Source: CBDFKY01 sp965248995 (lineage in GTDB: Bacteria > Pseudomonadota > Alphaproteobacteria > Rickettsiales > UBA998). From it: a DNA stretch of 64,000 nt. Below are positions 42,741 to 51,052 of this stretch, one piece after another. Each line of letters begins with the position of its first letter. Position 1 is the stretch's first letter. Location: NCBI GenBank assembly GCA_965248995.1, contig CBDFKY010000004.1, positions 124,001 through 188,000 of the forward strand, read 5' to 3'. The notes beneath the pieces are model-generated. The model was not told where the DNA came from. It searched no databases and saw only the letters and a program-made list of their open reading frames with translations. Both the position numbers and the translations under genes were made by a program.

Positions 42741-43496
42741 TTAATGAATATCCCGCCAGATACGGCGTTTGACCAGATACGTCACGATGGTGGTAACGCC
42801 GAGAAAGGCCAGCACTTTCATGCCCATAGCCTTGCGGTGTTCCATTTCCGGTTCGGCGGCCCATTGCAGGAAGTTGACGACATCGTGCGCCATCTGCTCT
42901 TTGGTGGCTTTGGTGTTGTCCGTGTAGGTGACGCGGCCATCGCTGAGCGGGGCTGGCATCGCCAGTTTACCCCCGGGAAAATAAGGATTATAATACTGAC
43001 CTTCCAGCATTTCCATGTCTTTCGGAGGCGTATGCCCATATCCGGTGATCAGGGAAAAAATATAGTTCGGCCCATCGTGGCGCGCTTTGACGATCAGACT
43101 GAGATCCGGCGGATAGGCGCCGTGATTCAGTGAGCGGGCCTGTTTTTCGTTGGCGAACGGCGGGGGGAGGGTATCGGAGGGGCGTCCGGGCCGTTCAAAC
43201 ATTTCACCGTCATCGTTCGGGCCGTCCGGAACATTGTAGGAAGCTGCCAGCGTTTTGACTTCGGCTTCCGAGAAGCCGAGGTCCGTCAGATTGCGAAAAG
43301 CGATACGTTTCAGGCTATGGCAGGCGGAACATACTTCCTTGTATACCTGAAATCCACGCTGGGCGGCCACCTTATCCACGTGACCGGTCGCCCCTGCAAA
43401 AGACCATGGCATTTCCTTTGGATGTTCCGCCTCTACCGCCGCAAAAGCGGAAGTGGACAGCAGGAGAGAGCAAAACAACGCTGCGGTGAATTTCAT
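42741..43496 (-). CDS. petC: Cytochrome c1 of the bc1 complex
   Basis: Cytochrome c1 passes electrons from the Rieske protein to a soluble or membrane cytochrome c. The 251-residue protein has a Sec signal peptide (MKFTAALFCSLLLSTSAFA), the heme-binding CSACHS (CxxCH) near residue 50, PPDLSLIVKARHDG, and a C-terminal membrane anchor (VLAFLGVTTIVTYLV). I use the ATG at 43496, one base after the petB stop; a longer frame to 43646 lies inside petB and is not real. It is the last gene of petABC. Confidence 0.93.
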   Translation of the reverse strand: MKFTAALFCSLLLSTSAFAAVEAEHPKEMPWSFAGATGHVDKVAAQRGFQVYKEVCSACHSLKRIAFRNLTDLGFSEAEVKTLAASYNVPDGPNDDGEMFERPGRPSDTLPPPFANEKQARSLNHGAYPPDLSLIVKARHDGPNYIFSLITGYGHTPPKDMEMLEGQYYNPYFPGGKLAMPAPLSDGRVTYTDNTKATKEQMAHDVVNFLQWAAEPEMEHRKAMGMKVLAFLGVTTIVTYLVKRRIWRDIH

Positions 43497-43497
43497 G

Positions 43498-44982
43498 TTA
43501 TGCTCCCACCGTTTTCGTATGCGTGAGTACCGCTTCACCAATGCTGCGGGGCAAGGGCAGCGGTTTTTCGATTTTTCCGACCATCGGCAGGATGACGAGG
43601 AAATAAGCGAAGTAGTAAGCGCCGCAGATCTGCGAAGAAACCACATAAATCCCTTCCGCAGGTTTCTGGCCCAGGTAACCGAGCGCGATGCAATCGACCA
43701 GGAACAGCCAGAAAAATGGGCGGAACAGGGGGCGGAAATTGCCGCTCCGTACTTTCGATGTATCGAGCCAGGGCAGGAAAAACAGTATCAGGATAGCACC
43801 GAACATGCAGAGTACGCCGCCGAGTTTGGATTCGATAATGCCATGATAATAAATTGCACCCTGTTCATGATGAATTACGTAAGTATTCGCGAGGCCGATA
43901 ACGCCGCCGAGCGTGATCAATCCTGCCAGCCCGAGGATGGCACCGGCGATGAACATTTCCGAACGCAGGTAATTCAGCGGGTTGAAAAGGGAAAGGCGGT
44001 GCTTCCGGGCTGCGGCACGGGCGACTTTCAGGCCGAACAGGCCGATCAGGATGCCGGGAATGATCATCGGCGTGTCGAACACGATGGCGCGGAGAATGGC
44101 ATAGAACGGCAGGAAATACCATTCCGGTACGATATGCGCGGGCGTGACCATCGGGTTGGCGGGCGTGTAGTTATCCGGGTGGCCCAGATAATTCGGGGCG
44201 AAAAATACGAAGTAGGAGAAAATCAGGAAAAAAAACGAAAATCCGAAGAAATCCTTCGCCGTGTAATACGGGTGAAAAGGGATTTTATCCTGCGGGCCTT
44301 TCGCATCGATACCCAGTGGGTTGTTGGAACCGTGCTGGTGCAGGGCAACGAGGTGAAGGAATACCGCGCCTACCAGTACGAGCGGAAGCAGGTAATGCAG
44401 GGCGAAGAACCGGTTGAGCGTCGGGTTTTCCACGGAAAATCCGCCCCACAGCCAGGTGACGATGCTCTCGCCCACGATCGGGAAAGCGGAGAACAGGTTG
44501 GTGATGACCGTCGCACCCCAGAAACTCATCTGGCCCCATGGCAGAACGTAGCCCATGAACGCGGAAGCCATCATCAGCAGCAGTATCACGATGCCGAGCC
44601 ACCATAGGATTTCGCGCGGCGCTTTGTAGGATCCGTAATACAGGCCCCGGAAGATATGGATGAAGACTACGAGAAAAAACATCGAGGCGCCGTTGGCATG
44701 CATATAGCGCACCAGCCAGCCATAGTTCACGTCCCGCATGATATGCTCCACGCTGTCGAACGCGTAGGCGGTATGCGGCGTGTAATGCATCGCCAGGAAG
44801 ACGCCGGTCAGGATCTGCGACAGCAACATGATCCCGGCGATGGAACCGAAGTTCCAGAAGTAGTTGAGGTTGCGAGGCGTCGGGTAGTCCACCAGCGAGT
44901 TCTTGAACATGCTGATGACCGGCAGGCGGTAGTCGATCCAGCCTGCTAGGCCCGGTTGTTCTTCGGTTTGCGGAGAGGACAT
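43498..44982 (-). CDS. petB: Cytochrome b of the bc1 complex, with ~84-residue insertion
   Basis: Cytochrome b carries the quinol-oxidising and quinone-reducing sites of complex III. The 494-residue protein has the four heme-ligand histidines at 95/196 (low-potential heme) and 109/210 (high-potential heme), each pair spaced 14 apart as expected. The Qo motif PEWY is at 286-289. After LPFYAILRAI (about 291-300) the expected SKLGGVLCMFGAI block appears only at about 385. The intervening 84 residues contain two hydrophobic segments (about 306-322 and 343-366) joined by a basic loop. Without them the protein would be about 410 residues, near the usual length. The gene sits between petA and petC. 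Confidence 0.93.
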   Translation of the reverse strand: MSSPQTEEQPGLAGWIDYRLPVISMFKNSLVDYPTPRNLNYFWNFGSIAGIMLLSQILTGVFLAMHYTPHTAYAFDSVEHIMRDVNYGWLVRYMHANGASMFFLVVFIHIFRGLYYGSYKAPREILWWLGIVILLLMMASAFMGYVLPWGQMSFWGATVITNLFSAFPIVGESIVTWLWGGFSVENPTLNRFFALHYLLPLVLVGAVFLHLVALHQHGSNNPLGIDAKGPQDKIPFHPYYTAKDFFGFSFFFLIFSYFVFFAPNYLGHPDNYTPANPMVTPAHIVPEWYFLPFYAILRAIVFDTPMIIPGILIGLFGLKVARAAARKHRLSLFNPLNYLRSEMFIAGAILGLAGLITLGGVIGLANTYVIHHEQGAIYYHGIIESKLGGVLCMFGAILILFFLPWLDTSKVRSGNFRPLFRPFFWLFLVDCIALGYLGQKPAEGIYVVSSQICGAYYFAYFLVILPMVGKIEKPLPLPRSIGEAVLTHTKTVGA

Positions 44983-44984
44983 GC

Positions 44985-45527
44985 TTACCCTATCTTGATT
45001 TTGTTGTCGCTGAGGAAGACGTATTCCGGAATATGCAGATTGTTCGGCGCAGGGCCTTTACGCACCCGCCCCGACGTATCGTAATGTGAGCCATGGCACG
45101 GGCAGAACCAGCCGTCGAAATCCCCCGCATTGTTGCCGAGAGGTACGCAGCCCAGGTGCGTGCAGACTCCGATCATCACCATCCACTGTTCTTTTCCTTT
45201 CTTGACGCGTTCCTCGTCCTTCTGCGGATCGCGCAGCGTGGTGACATCGACTTTGCGCGCCTCGTCGATTTCCTTTTTGCTGCGGTGGCGGATGAAGACC
45301 GGTTTGCCGCGCCACATCACACGTATTTCCTGGCCTTCCGCGATATGGGATAAGTCCACTTCCGTGGAAGACATCGCCAGCACGTCCGCCGATGGGTTCA
45401 TGCTGTCCACGAACGGCCAGATCAGCGCCGCCGCGCCAAGACCACCCATCGCCTGCGCGGAAAGTACAAGGAAATCCCGACGTTTTACGGGTTGTTCACC
45501 AGCGGTCTGCGGTTTAGTCTCAAGCAT
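44985..45527 (-). CDS. petA: Ubiquinol-cytochrome c reductase Rieske iron-sulfur subunit
   Basis: This subunit accepts one electron from ubiquinol at the Qo site. The 180-residue protein has a Tat-like N terminus (KRRDFLVLSAQAMGGLG followed by a hydrophobic anchor) and the Rieske motifs CTHLGC (Cys, His) and CPCHGSHYD (Cys, His) that bind the [2Fe-2S] cluster. It is the first gene of petABC on the minus strand and is separated from petB by two bases. About 210 AT-rich bases precede it and should contain the operon promoter; I found no clear one. Confidence 0.95.
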   Translation of the reverse strand: MLETKPQTAGEQPVKRRDFLVLSAQAMGGLGAAALIWPFVDSMNPSADVLAMSSTEVDLSHIAEGQEIRVMWRGKPVFIRHRSKKEIDEARKVDVTTLRDPQKDEERVKKGKEQWMVMIGVCTHLGCVPLGNNAGDFDGWFCPCHGSHYDTSGRVRKGPAPNNLHIPEYVFLSDNKIKIG

Positions 45528-45739
45528 GGCGGTTTTTCACGTGGATGTTATTTTCAAGCGTACTCGTAATACAAAGTCAGGGTAAATTGCAAGCGGTTCG
45601 TCTCTGTAAGTGCCGTTCGTTATTTAACAAGCTAAACAGGCTTACCTTGCGGCAACATTCGTCCATTCGAAAGGCATAAGAAATATGACGTTTAATTACT
45701 AGAGCCTTTATTATTTAATTTTTAAAGGGGATTAGGGAG

Positions 45740-46462
45740 TCATGGATGGATCTGAAAATTAAGGCGATTGATCGCATCCAGCGATTCCTCCCGGATTTCA
45801 GCCGGCTGAAGGTCGCCTAACCGGAATTCACCGTAAGCGAGCCGGACGAGCCGGTTGACGGGATGGTCGAAATGCTCGAACATCCGCCGTATTTCCCGGT
45901 TCTTGCCTTCATGAATCGAGATGTGGAGCCAGCAGTTGCGCCCTTTGTCATTCGCCTCCAGTTCTATTTCGGCAGGGCGGTAGGAAACACCGTCGATGGT
46001 CAGGCCCGAGCGTATCTGCTGCAGAACGGCCTCGGTCGGCTGACCGTATATCCTTGCGCGATACGTCCGTTTGAGGCCTGTGGAGGGCAGTTCGAGAAAG
46101 CGGGCCAGTTCGCCGCTGTTCGTCAGCAGCAGTAATCCCTCGCTGGCGACATCCAGCCTGCCGACGGAAATGACACGGCCCATTTTTCTGGGCAGGGCGT
46201 CGAACACCGTCGGGCGGTTTTGCGGGTCACGGTGGGTGCAGACCAGTCCGACCGGTTTGTAATAGCGCCACAGCCGGATGATTTCCTTGCGTGAGAGAGG
46301 TTTTCCGTCTAGGGCCACCCGGTCGCTTTCGGTAATCTTCAGGGCAGGGGTGTCTGCCGTAATGCCGTTGACGCTTATTCGCCCCTCGGCAATCACCGCC
46401 TCCGCCTGCCGGCGTGACGCGACGCCGCAATCCGCCAGAAATTTGTTTAATCGTGTCTCCAT
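45740..46462 (-). CDS. RsuA/RluB-family rRNA pseudouridine synthase
   Basis: The enzyme isomerises a specific uridine in rRNA to pseudouridine. The 240-residue protein has an N-terminal S4 RNA-binding domain (RLNKFLADCGVASRRQAEAV) and a catalytic domain with the motif GRLDVASEGLLLLTNSGELA, containing the active-site Asp. The closing HEGKNREIRRMFEHFDHPVNRL is also typical. The RluB group (23S rRNA) is likelier than RsuA from the motif wording, but I cannot decide. I place the start at the ATG at 46462; an earlier in-frame ATG at 46498 would add 12 residues. Confidence 0.88.
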   Translation of the reverse strand: METRLNKFLADCGVASRRQAEAVIAEGRISVNGITADTPALKITESDRVALDGKPLSRKEIIRLWRYYKPVGLVCTHRDPQNRPTVFDALPRKMGRVISVGRLDVASEGLLLLTNSGELARFLELPSTGLKRTYRARIYGQPTEAVLQQIRSGLTIDGVSYRPAEIELEANDKGRNCWLHISIHEGKNREIRRMFEHFDHPVNRLVRLAYGEFRLGDLQPAEIREESLDAINRLNFQIHP

Positions 46463-46579
46463 CGTTCGATACATAAAACGTATGGATTCACAGCGCAAGC
46501 GTATCAGTAAGATTGCATTTTTATGAAAGAGGCTTATGTTCTGTTACAGCATTACACATGAAAGACCGGAGATTGATAT

Positions 46580-47245
46580 ATGAGCACATCGTCAAATGCG
46601 GCGGATTCCCAAGAGAACGGACAGAAGCCAGCTCTCGCCGAAGGTGAGAAGGACGCGATGGCCTCACTGGCGGAAGCTTTCAAGCAAGCGGGAGCCATGG
46701 CAGCCGAGGATCATTCCACCGAAGGACAACTGGAAGCGCTGGAGGCAAAAATCGCCGAATACCATGACGCTGCGCTGCGCGGGGCGGCGGAACTGGAAAA
46801 TACCCGCAAACGTGCCGAACGTGAAAAGCAGGAGGCTTCCAAGTACGCGATTTCCGGATTCGCGCGCGACCTGGTCAGCGTCTATGAGAATCTCTCCCGC
46901 GCCAGCGGCAGTATTCCCTTGGAATCCCGTGCGACGGATACCCATCTCAATACCCTGGCAACCGGGGTGGACATGACGCTCGGGGAACTGGCCCGCGTGT
47001 TTGAAAAGCATCAGATCCAGCGCATCGATCCCGCCGGCCAGCCGTTCGACCATAATTTCCATCAGGCAATGATGAAGATCGAAACGGCGGACTATCCGGA
47101 GGGCACCGTCGTGCAGGTGATGCAGGCCGCCTACGTGATGCATGACCGTCTGTTGCAGCCGGCATTCGTCGGCGTGGCGACCGCTCCTTCGGCTTCCACC
47201 GCTGCTGCAGGCGGTGCTTCGCATCATGTCGATACGAAAGCTTAA
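46580..47245 (+). CDS. grpE: Nucleotide exchange factor GrpE
   Basis: GrpE releases ADP from DnaK in the cytosolic chaperone cycle. The 221-residue protein has a low-complexity N-terminal tail and then a long helix with ELENTRKRAEREKQEASKYA. The C-terminal beta-wing domain contains GQPFDHNFHQAMMKIE and YPEGTVVQVMQAAYVMHDRLLQPA-type sequence (seen in two parts). The ATG at 46580 has a GGAG site. hrcA, the usual alphaproteobacterial neighbour, is absent, and I found no CIRCE element upstream. Its last 20 bases overlap the start of ftsX. Confidence 0.93.
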   Translation: MSTSSNAADSQENGQKPALAEGEKDAMASLAEAFKQAGAMAAEDHSTEGQLEALEAKIAEYHDAALRGAAELENTRKRAEREKQEASKYAISGFARDLVSVYENLSRASGSIPLESRATDTHLNTLATGVDMTLGELARVFEKHQIQRIDPAGQPFDHNFHQAMMKIETADYPEGTVVQVMQAAYVMHDRLLQPAFVGVATAPSASTAAAGGASHHVDTKA

Positions 47246-48116
47246 GCGTCTCTACCAGTCCGATTTCGCGTTCCGCCAGGACACCACCCTGGCGTACCTT
47301 CCCCTTGTCATCGCTTTTTTAACGGTACTCAGCGTCTGCATGACCCACAGCGCTGCATACATCAAGCATGTCACGCTTTCGGGGTCCGAAGCCTTGCAGC
47401 AGCGGCTGCACCTGCACCTGCCCAACGATGTCAGCGAGGTGACCATCAAACAGCTTTACGGTGAACTCGCCAAGGTGGACGGCATCGAATCGGTGGATCG
47501 CATTTCAACGAAGGAGATGCGCGGGTTTCTGGGCTCATGGCTGGGAACCGACGGCAAGCTGGCGGACGATTTCCCCTTGCCGGTCATTCTGGACATCACC
47601 CTGCATCCGGAAGCGCCCCGCCTCAAGGTGCAGCGGATCATTCAAAGCTACCTGAACCAGCATGTCGACGGCGCCCTGCTGGAGAGTTATGATGACAGCA
47701 TCGCCGCGTTCAACCAGTCCAGCCGGCTGGTCAAAACGGGGATCTACATTCTCGGCTTCGTCGTGATGATTTCCACCACGCTGATCGTGGTGATCGTCAG
47801 CCGCATCAATCTGGGAATCCATAAGCGGCATATCGAGATATTGCACGACCTCGGCGCCAGTGACGCCTATATCAATCGCCAGTTCATCAAACGCAGCGCC
47901 GCCATTTCGCTTCAGGGAGTCGTACTCGGCACGCTGGTATCCATCGGTTTTATCGAATTTGTCAAATCCCGCTTCGACGCGGCGTTTTTTTCCGGTGAGG
48001 GGGGGGAATTGAGCGCTATCTGGATCTATTACATCATCAATCCGGCCATGTTGATGATTCTGGTGCTGGTGGCCTCCTGGGTGAGTATCGAGGCGCAACT
48101 GAAGAAAATGCATTAA
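47226..48116 (+). CDS. ftsX: FtsX-like cell-division ABC permease
   Basis: FtsX works with the ATPase FtsE to control septal peptidoglycan hydrolases. The 296-residue protein has the four-helix FtsX topology: helix 1 at about residues 23-45, a periplasmic domain (about 46-160, with EVTIKQLYGELAKVDGIESV), and helices at about 172-197, 222-245 and 265-288. The C-terminal region has the family pattern IHKRHIEILHDLGASDAYINRQF. The start at 47226 overlaps grpE by 20 bases; a longer frame from 47142 is not supported. ftsE is not adjacent, which is unusual. Confidence 0.82.
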   Translation: MSIRKLKRLYQSDFAFRQDTTLAYLPLVIAFLTVLSVCMTHSAAYIKHVTLSGSEALQQRLHLHLPNDVSEVTIKQLYGELAKVDGIESVDRISTKEMRGFLGSWLGTDGKLADDFPLPVILDITLHPEAPRLKVQRIIQSYLNQHVDGALLESYDDSIAAFNQSSRLVKTGIYILGFVVMISTTLIVVIVSRINLGIHKRHIEILHDLGASDAYINRQFIKRSAAISLQGVVLGTLVSIGFIEFVKSRFDAAFFSGEGGELSAIWIYYIINPAMLMILVLVASWVSIEAQLKKMH

Positions 48117-48205
48117 TAAATTCAATACCGCCGTATCGTTTTTTTATGATAGCCGGTGTTATTTTTCCTTCAGTTCATTATTTCATTTTCACCGGAGATA
48201 TCTTT

Positions 48206-48786
48206 ATGCGTTCCGAGCAATCATCACTTCAGGGTAAAAAAGTCGCGTTTCTGTTAACGGACGGTTTTGAGCAGGTTGAGTTTACCCGTCCCTGGGAAGA
48301 AATTAAGAAAGCCGGTGCGCAGACGGTGCTTGTTTCCATCAAGTCCGGCAGCGTACAAGGATATCACCATCACGATAAAGCCGACCAGTTCCTGTCGATG
48401 TGGAGGTTACCGGCGTAAGCGCCGGCGAATTCGATGCGCTGGTGCTGCCGGGCGGCGCGATTAATCCCGATACTCTGCGTATGGATAAGGACGCGGTCGC
48501 TTTCGTGAAGGAATTCTTCCATCAGAAAAAACCGGTGGCGGCTATCTGTCACGGTCCCGTGATGCTGGTCGAAGCCAACGTGGTCAACGGTAAGAAACTG
48601 ACATCCTGGCCGAGCGTGATGACGGATCTCATCAACGCGGGAGCGCTTTGGGTGGATGAAGAAGTGGTGGTGGATGAGGGGCTGGTCACCAGCCGCAAAC
48701 CTGATGATCTGGATGCTTTCTGTGCGCGTGCCATTGAAGAAATCGCCGAAGGTAAGCATGAAGGACGTGCGGCAGACGCTGCCTGA
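48206..48786 (+). pseudogene. PfpI/DJ-1-family protein, broken by a one-base frameshift
   Basis: Two overlapping reading frames together make one PfpI-like protein. The first half (from ATG 48206, GGAGA site) reads KVAFLLTDGFEQVEFTRPWE and ends VQGYHHHDKADQF before drifting to a TAA near 48418. The second half is in the +1 frame from about 48391 and carries VTGVSAGEFDALVLPGGAIN and the nucleophile elbow AAICHGPVMLVEA. Adding one C in the run at 48389-48392 restores D-Q-F-P-V-D-V-E-V-T, exactly the family pattern, and gives about 193 residues. The rest is intact, so this is either a recent mutation or a sequencing error. These proteins act as glyoxalase/chaperone-like or stress proteins. Confidence 0.8.
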
Positions 48787-48825
48787 TTGGGTATTTCTAA
48801 GTTCCCGGGAGATGGGGCGGTTTTA

Positions 48826-49854
48826 TTAAACACGTAATGTTTGACTTGATGAAGCTTGCCTGCCGATAGCGCAGGCGAGCGCCCCTTCATCAGCATGTGT
48901 CACACCGGCGATCTGCAATTTGTGGCTGATGCCTTCCAATGCGGTTTTCATTTCATTTGATAACTCGGCATGTTTAGCCTCTTTCGGTTTGCCGTCTATG
49001 CGGTCTGCGGCATTCTGAATACGCGTTTCCAACGTTTTGGGATCGGCGTCTTCCAAAGGAAATAAATTGAACGGCATGATACCGGTATCCGTTCTCAATA
49101 AAAACCTGTTCTCGTCCCTGTTGAATTTTTCAATGGTAGATCGGTCTTTTGCTAAGATTTCCGGCTCCTTATCTCCCTTATACTGGCTGGCGTCATACAT
49201 TAACACGTTTTCCTGCCCAAAACGTTTTTCCAAGGTTGAGGAAAAGCGGTTTTTGATTTGTTCGGCAGTAGCATTTTCTGAAATATCCATCAGACCGGAC
49301 AGGTGATCCCTGCCTACTATGGCAATCACGAAAGGCGGTTTGTCGGAGTTTGCCAGAGGCCCGGCAGCTGAGGCGATATTTTTTTTCATCGCCGCTTCGC
49401 GTGACTCATTAACATCGACTATTCTGTTATTGGAAATCGAAGCGTCTGCCATCGTTAAATAAGAATCAACCGCCACTATTTGTATGTGATGCGTCATTGC
49501 ATAATGTATGGCATGGAGAGCGCCCATATTTTTAAGTTGCAGAGTATCATCAAGCGCTGCGGATGGTGAGGGGGCATTTAACCAATCAGGATTATGCTTG
49601 AAATTATTTATCACTATATCCAGCGCGTCTTGAGGAAGCTCGATCGCCAATACTACGTTCTTCTCGCCCATCCGGCGTGATGCCGCCTCCAGTGCGGATA
49701 GCTCGACATTGCCGGAAGCGGCGTAGGTATGGGTTTCACCGATCACGATAAGATGCGGGGCGTTGGGCGAATTGTCCACCAGCTGATTCACATCGTGTGA
49801 TACATCCTTATAGATATTATCTGTCTGGTTTTGAAACGGGTCGGGCAGACTCAT
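48826..49854 (-). CDS. ChaN/EreA/TIKI-like superfamily protein A
   Basis: I do not recognise a named gene. The 342-residue protein has no signal peptide. It has the pattern of the ChaN/EreA/TraB-TIKI superfamily: a first beta-strand motif VIGETHTY (Gly39, Glu40, His42), AIELP (Glu72), SREAAMKKNI (Arg152, Met156) and a second VGRDHLSGL (Gly181, His184). Members include heme-binding ChaN, erythromycin esterase and metal-dependent proteases. The C-terminal third (about 230-342) has no recognisable motif. I place the start at the ATG at 49854; an ATG at 49881 is also possible. The gene is visibly more AT-rich than its neighbours and diverges from hemC across an AT-rich gap. Confidence 0.6.
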   Translation of the reverse strand: MSLPDPFQNQTDNIYKDVSHDVNQLVDNSPNAPHLIVIGETHTYAASGNVELSALEAASRRMGEKNVVLAIELPQDALDIVINNFKHNPDWLNAPSPSAALDDTLQLKNMGALHAIHYAMTHHIQIVAVDSYLTMADASISNNRIVDVNESREAAMKKNIASAAGPLANSDKPPFVIAIVGRDHLSGLMDISENATAEQIKNRFSSTLEKRFGQENVLMYDASQYKGDKEPEILAKDRSTIEKFNRDENRFLLRTDTGIMPFNLFPLEDADPKTLETRIQNAADRIDGKPKEAKHAELSNEMKTALEGISHKLQIAGVTHADEGALACAIGRQASSSQTLRV

Positions 49855-49959
49855 TATAATCTCTCGCTTATTTCTTACCATATCAAAATTTTATATAAAA
49901 ATAAACATTTTTATAATATTAATTAAAATATCCGTCATATTATCGAAGAATAGCGAGAG

Positions 49960-49987
49960 TTGAAAAACCGGTTGATGCTGCTATAAG
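49960..49987 (+). promoter_or_regulatory. Candidate sigma-70 promoter of hemC
   Basis: TTGAAA at 49960-49965 and TATAAG at 49982-49987 are separated by 16 bases; each matches the consensus at five of six positions. The expected transcript start would fall within a few bases of the hemC ATG at 49997, so the message would be leaderless or nearly so. No ribosome binding site is visible upstream of that ATG, which fits. Confidence 0.5.
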
Positions 49988-49996
49988 CCTTGCCTG

Positions 49997-50935
49997 ATGG
50001 CCATACATTTACGCATCGGTTCCCGAAGATCCCGCCTTGCCCAGCGGCAGGCGCAGCTATGCGCGGAAGCTATCGCACCCTACCTGCCTGAAGGTTCCAC
50101 GACACAAATAAAAATTTTCCAAACGACCGGGGATGCCTATCTTTCCGGAGCGATTTCGGATATCGGGAACAAAGGGCTATTTACCAAGGAAATCGAGCAG
50201 GCGTTGATCGACGGTGAGGTGGATATCGCAGTGCATTCCATGAAAGACGTGGCAACCGTATTGCCTTCGCGCCTCATCATTCCCGCCATGCTGGCGCGTG
50301 ACGATCCCCGTGACGTCCTGCTTTGCGCGCACGCGGCTTCCATCGAAGCGATTCCTTACGGCGCGACGGTGGGTACCTCATCGCTGCGCCGCAAGATACA
50401 GGTGAAACACCTGCGTCCGGATCTGCAGGTGGTGGGGTATCGCGGTAATCTGGACAGGCGCATCGTACGGCTGGAGTCGGGCATCGTTGACGCAACCCTG
50501 CTTGCCGCGGCAGGTCTTGACCGGCTCAACATGGCGCTGGACTATGCGCATATCATTCCCCTTTCCGTTATGCTCCCCGCGGTCGCGCAAGGGGCGATCG
50601 GGCTGCAGTGCCGCACCAACGATACGGCCATGCAGGAGCTGCTGCTTCAGGCCAACGATGCCGAAACGTTTCTCTGCGTAAACGCCGAGCGTTCCATGCT
50701 ACGGGCACTGGACGGTTCCTGCCGTACACCCATCGCCGGATACGCCGTGGTGAATGATGGGGTGATGACGCTGGAAGGCATGCTGGCGGACGAGGAGGGA
50801 ACCCTCCTTATACAGGATAAGCTTCAGGCACCCCTCGAGGATGCGTTGGCGCTCGGAAAGGAACTGGCGGAGCATCTGCAACGGCAATTCGCGACGTCTC
50901 ACGTTCCATTGCTTTCGGAACGTGGACTCATTTAA
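49997..50935 (+). CDS. hemC: Porphobilinogen deaminase (hydroxymethylbilane synthase)
   Basis: HemC polymerises four porphobilinogen molecules into hydroxymethylbilane in heme synthesis. The 312-residue protein starts LRIGSRRSRLAQRQAQL and has DIAVHSMKDVATVLP, GTSSLRRKIQVKHLRPDL (substrate-binding arginines), PAVAQGAIGLQCR, and LDGSCRTPIAGYAVV with the cysteine that carries the dipyrromethane cofactor. Length is standard. hemD follows after about 117 bases, so they may be one unit or two. The start lacks a ribosome site; see the promoter entry. Confidence 0.95.
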   Translation: MAIHLRIGSRRSRLAQRQAQLCAEAIAPYLPEGSTTQIKIFQTTGDAYLSGAISDIGNKGLFTKEIEQALIDGEVDIAVHSMKDVATVLPSRLIIPAMLARDDPRDVLLCAHAASIEAIPYGATVGTSSLRRKIQVKHLRPDLQVVGYRGNLDRRIVRLESGIVDATLLAAAGLDRLNMALDYAHIIPLSVMLPAVAQGAIGLQCRTNDTAMQELLLQANDAETFLCVNAERSMLRALDGSCRTPIAGYAVVNDGVMTLEGMLADEEGTLLIQDKLQAPLEDALALGKELAEHLQRQFATSHVPLLSERGLI

Positions 50936-51052
50936 CTGTTCGCAGCTAAGTCTAGCCTGCCGTTTCGACATAAGCATCCTGGAATGATTCACTCTGTAAC
51001 AGATCATTAACACGCACGCGCTATACTTCAAAAAAACCAGAGAGCCCATCCG

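Noticed and set aside
43453..44607. Plus-strand frame of 384 codons opposite petB
   Set aside because: It is antisense to the cytochrome b transmembrane coding region and has the Glu/Arg/Gln-rich composition expected from reversing hydrophobic codons.
45528..45739. Non-coding RNA or tRNA in the 212-base gap upstream of petA
   Set aside because: No cloverleaf, CCA end or stable structured element was recognisable; the gap looks like AT-rich leader sequence only.
46463..46579. CIRCE or heat-shock promoter upstream of grpE
   Set aside because: No TTAGCACTC-N9-GAGTGCTAA element or convincing sigma-32 boxes could be found in this gap.
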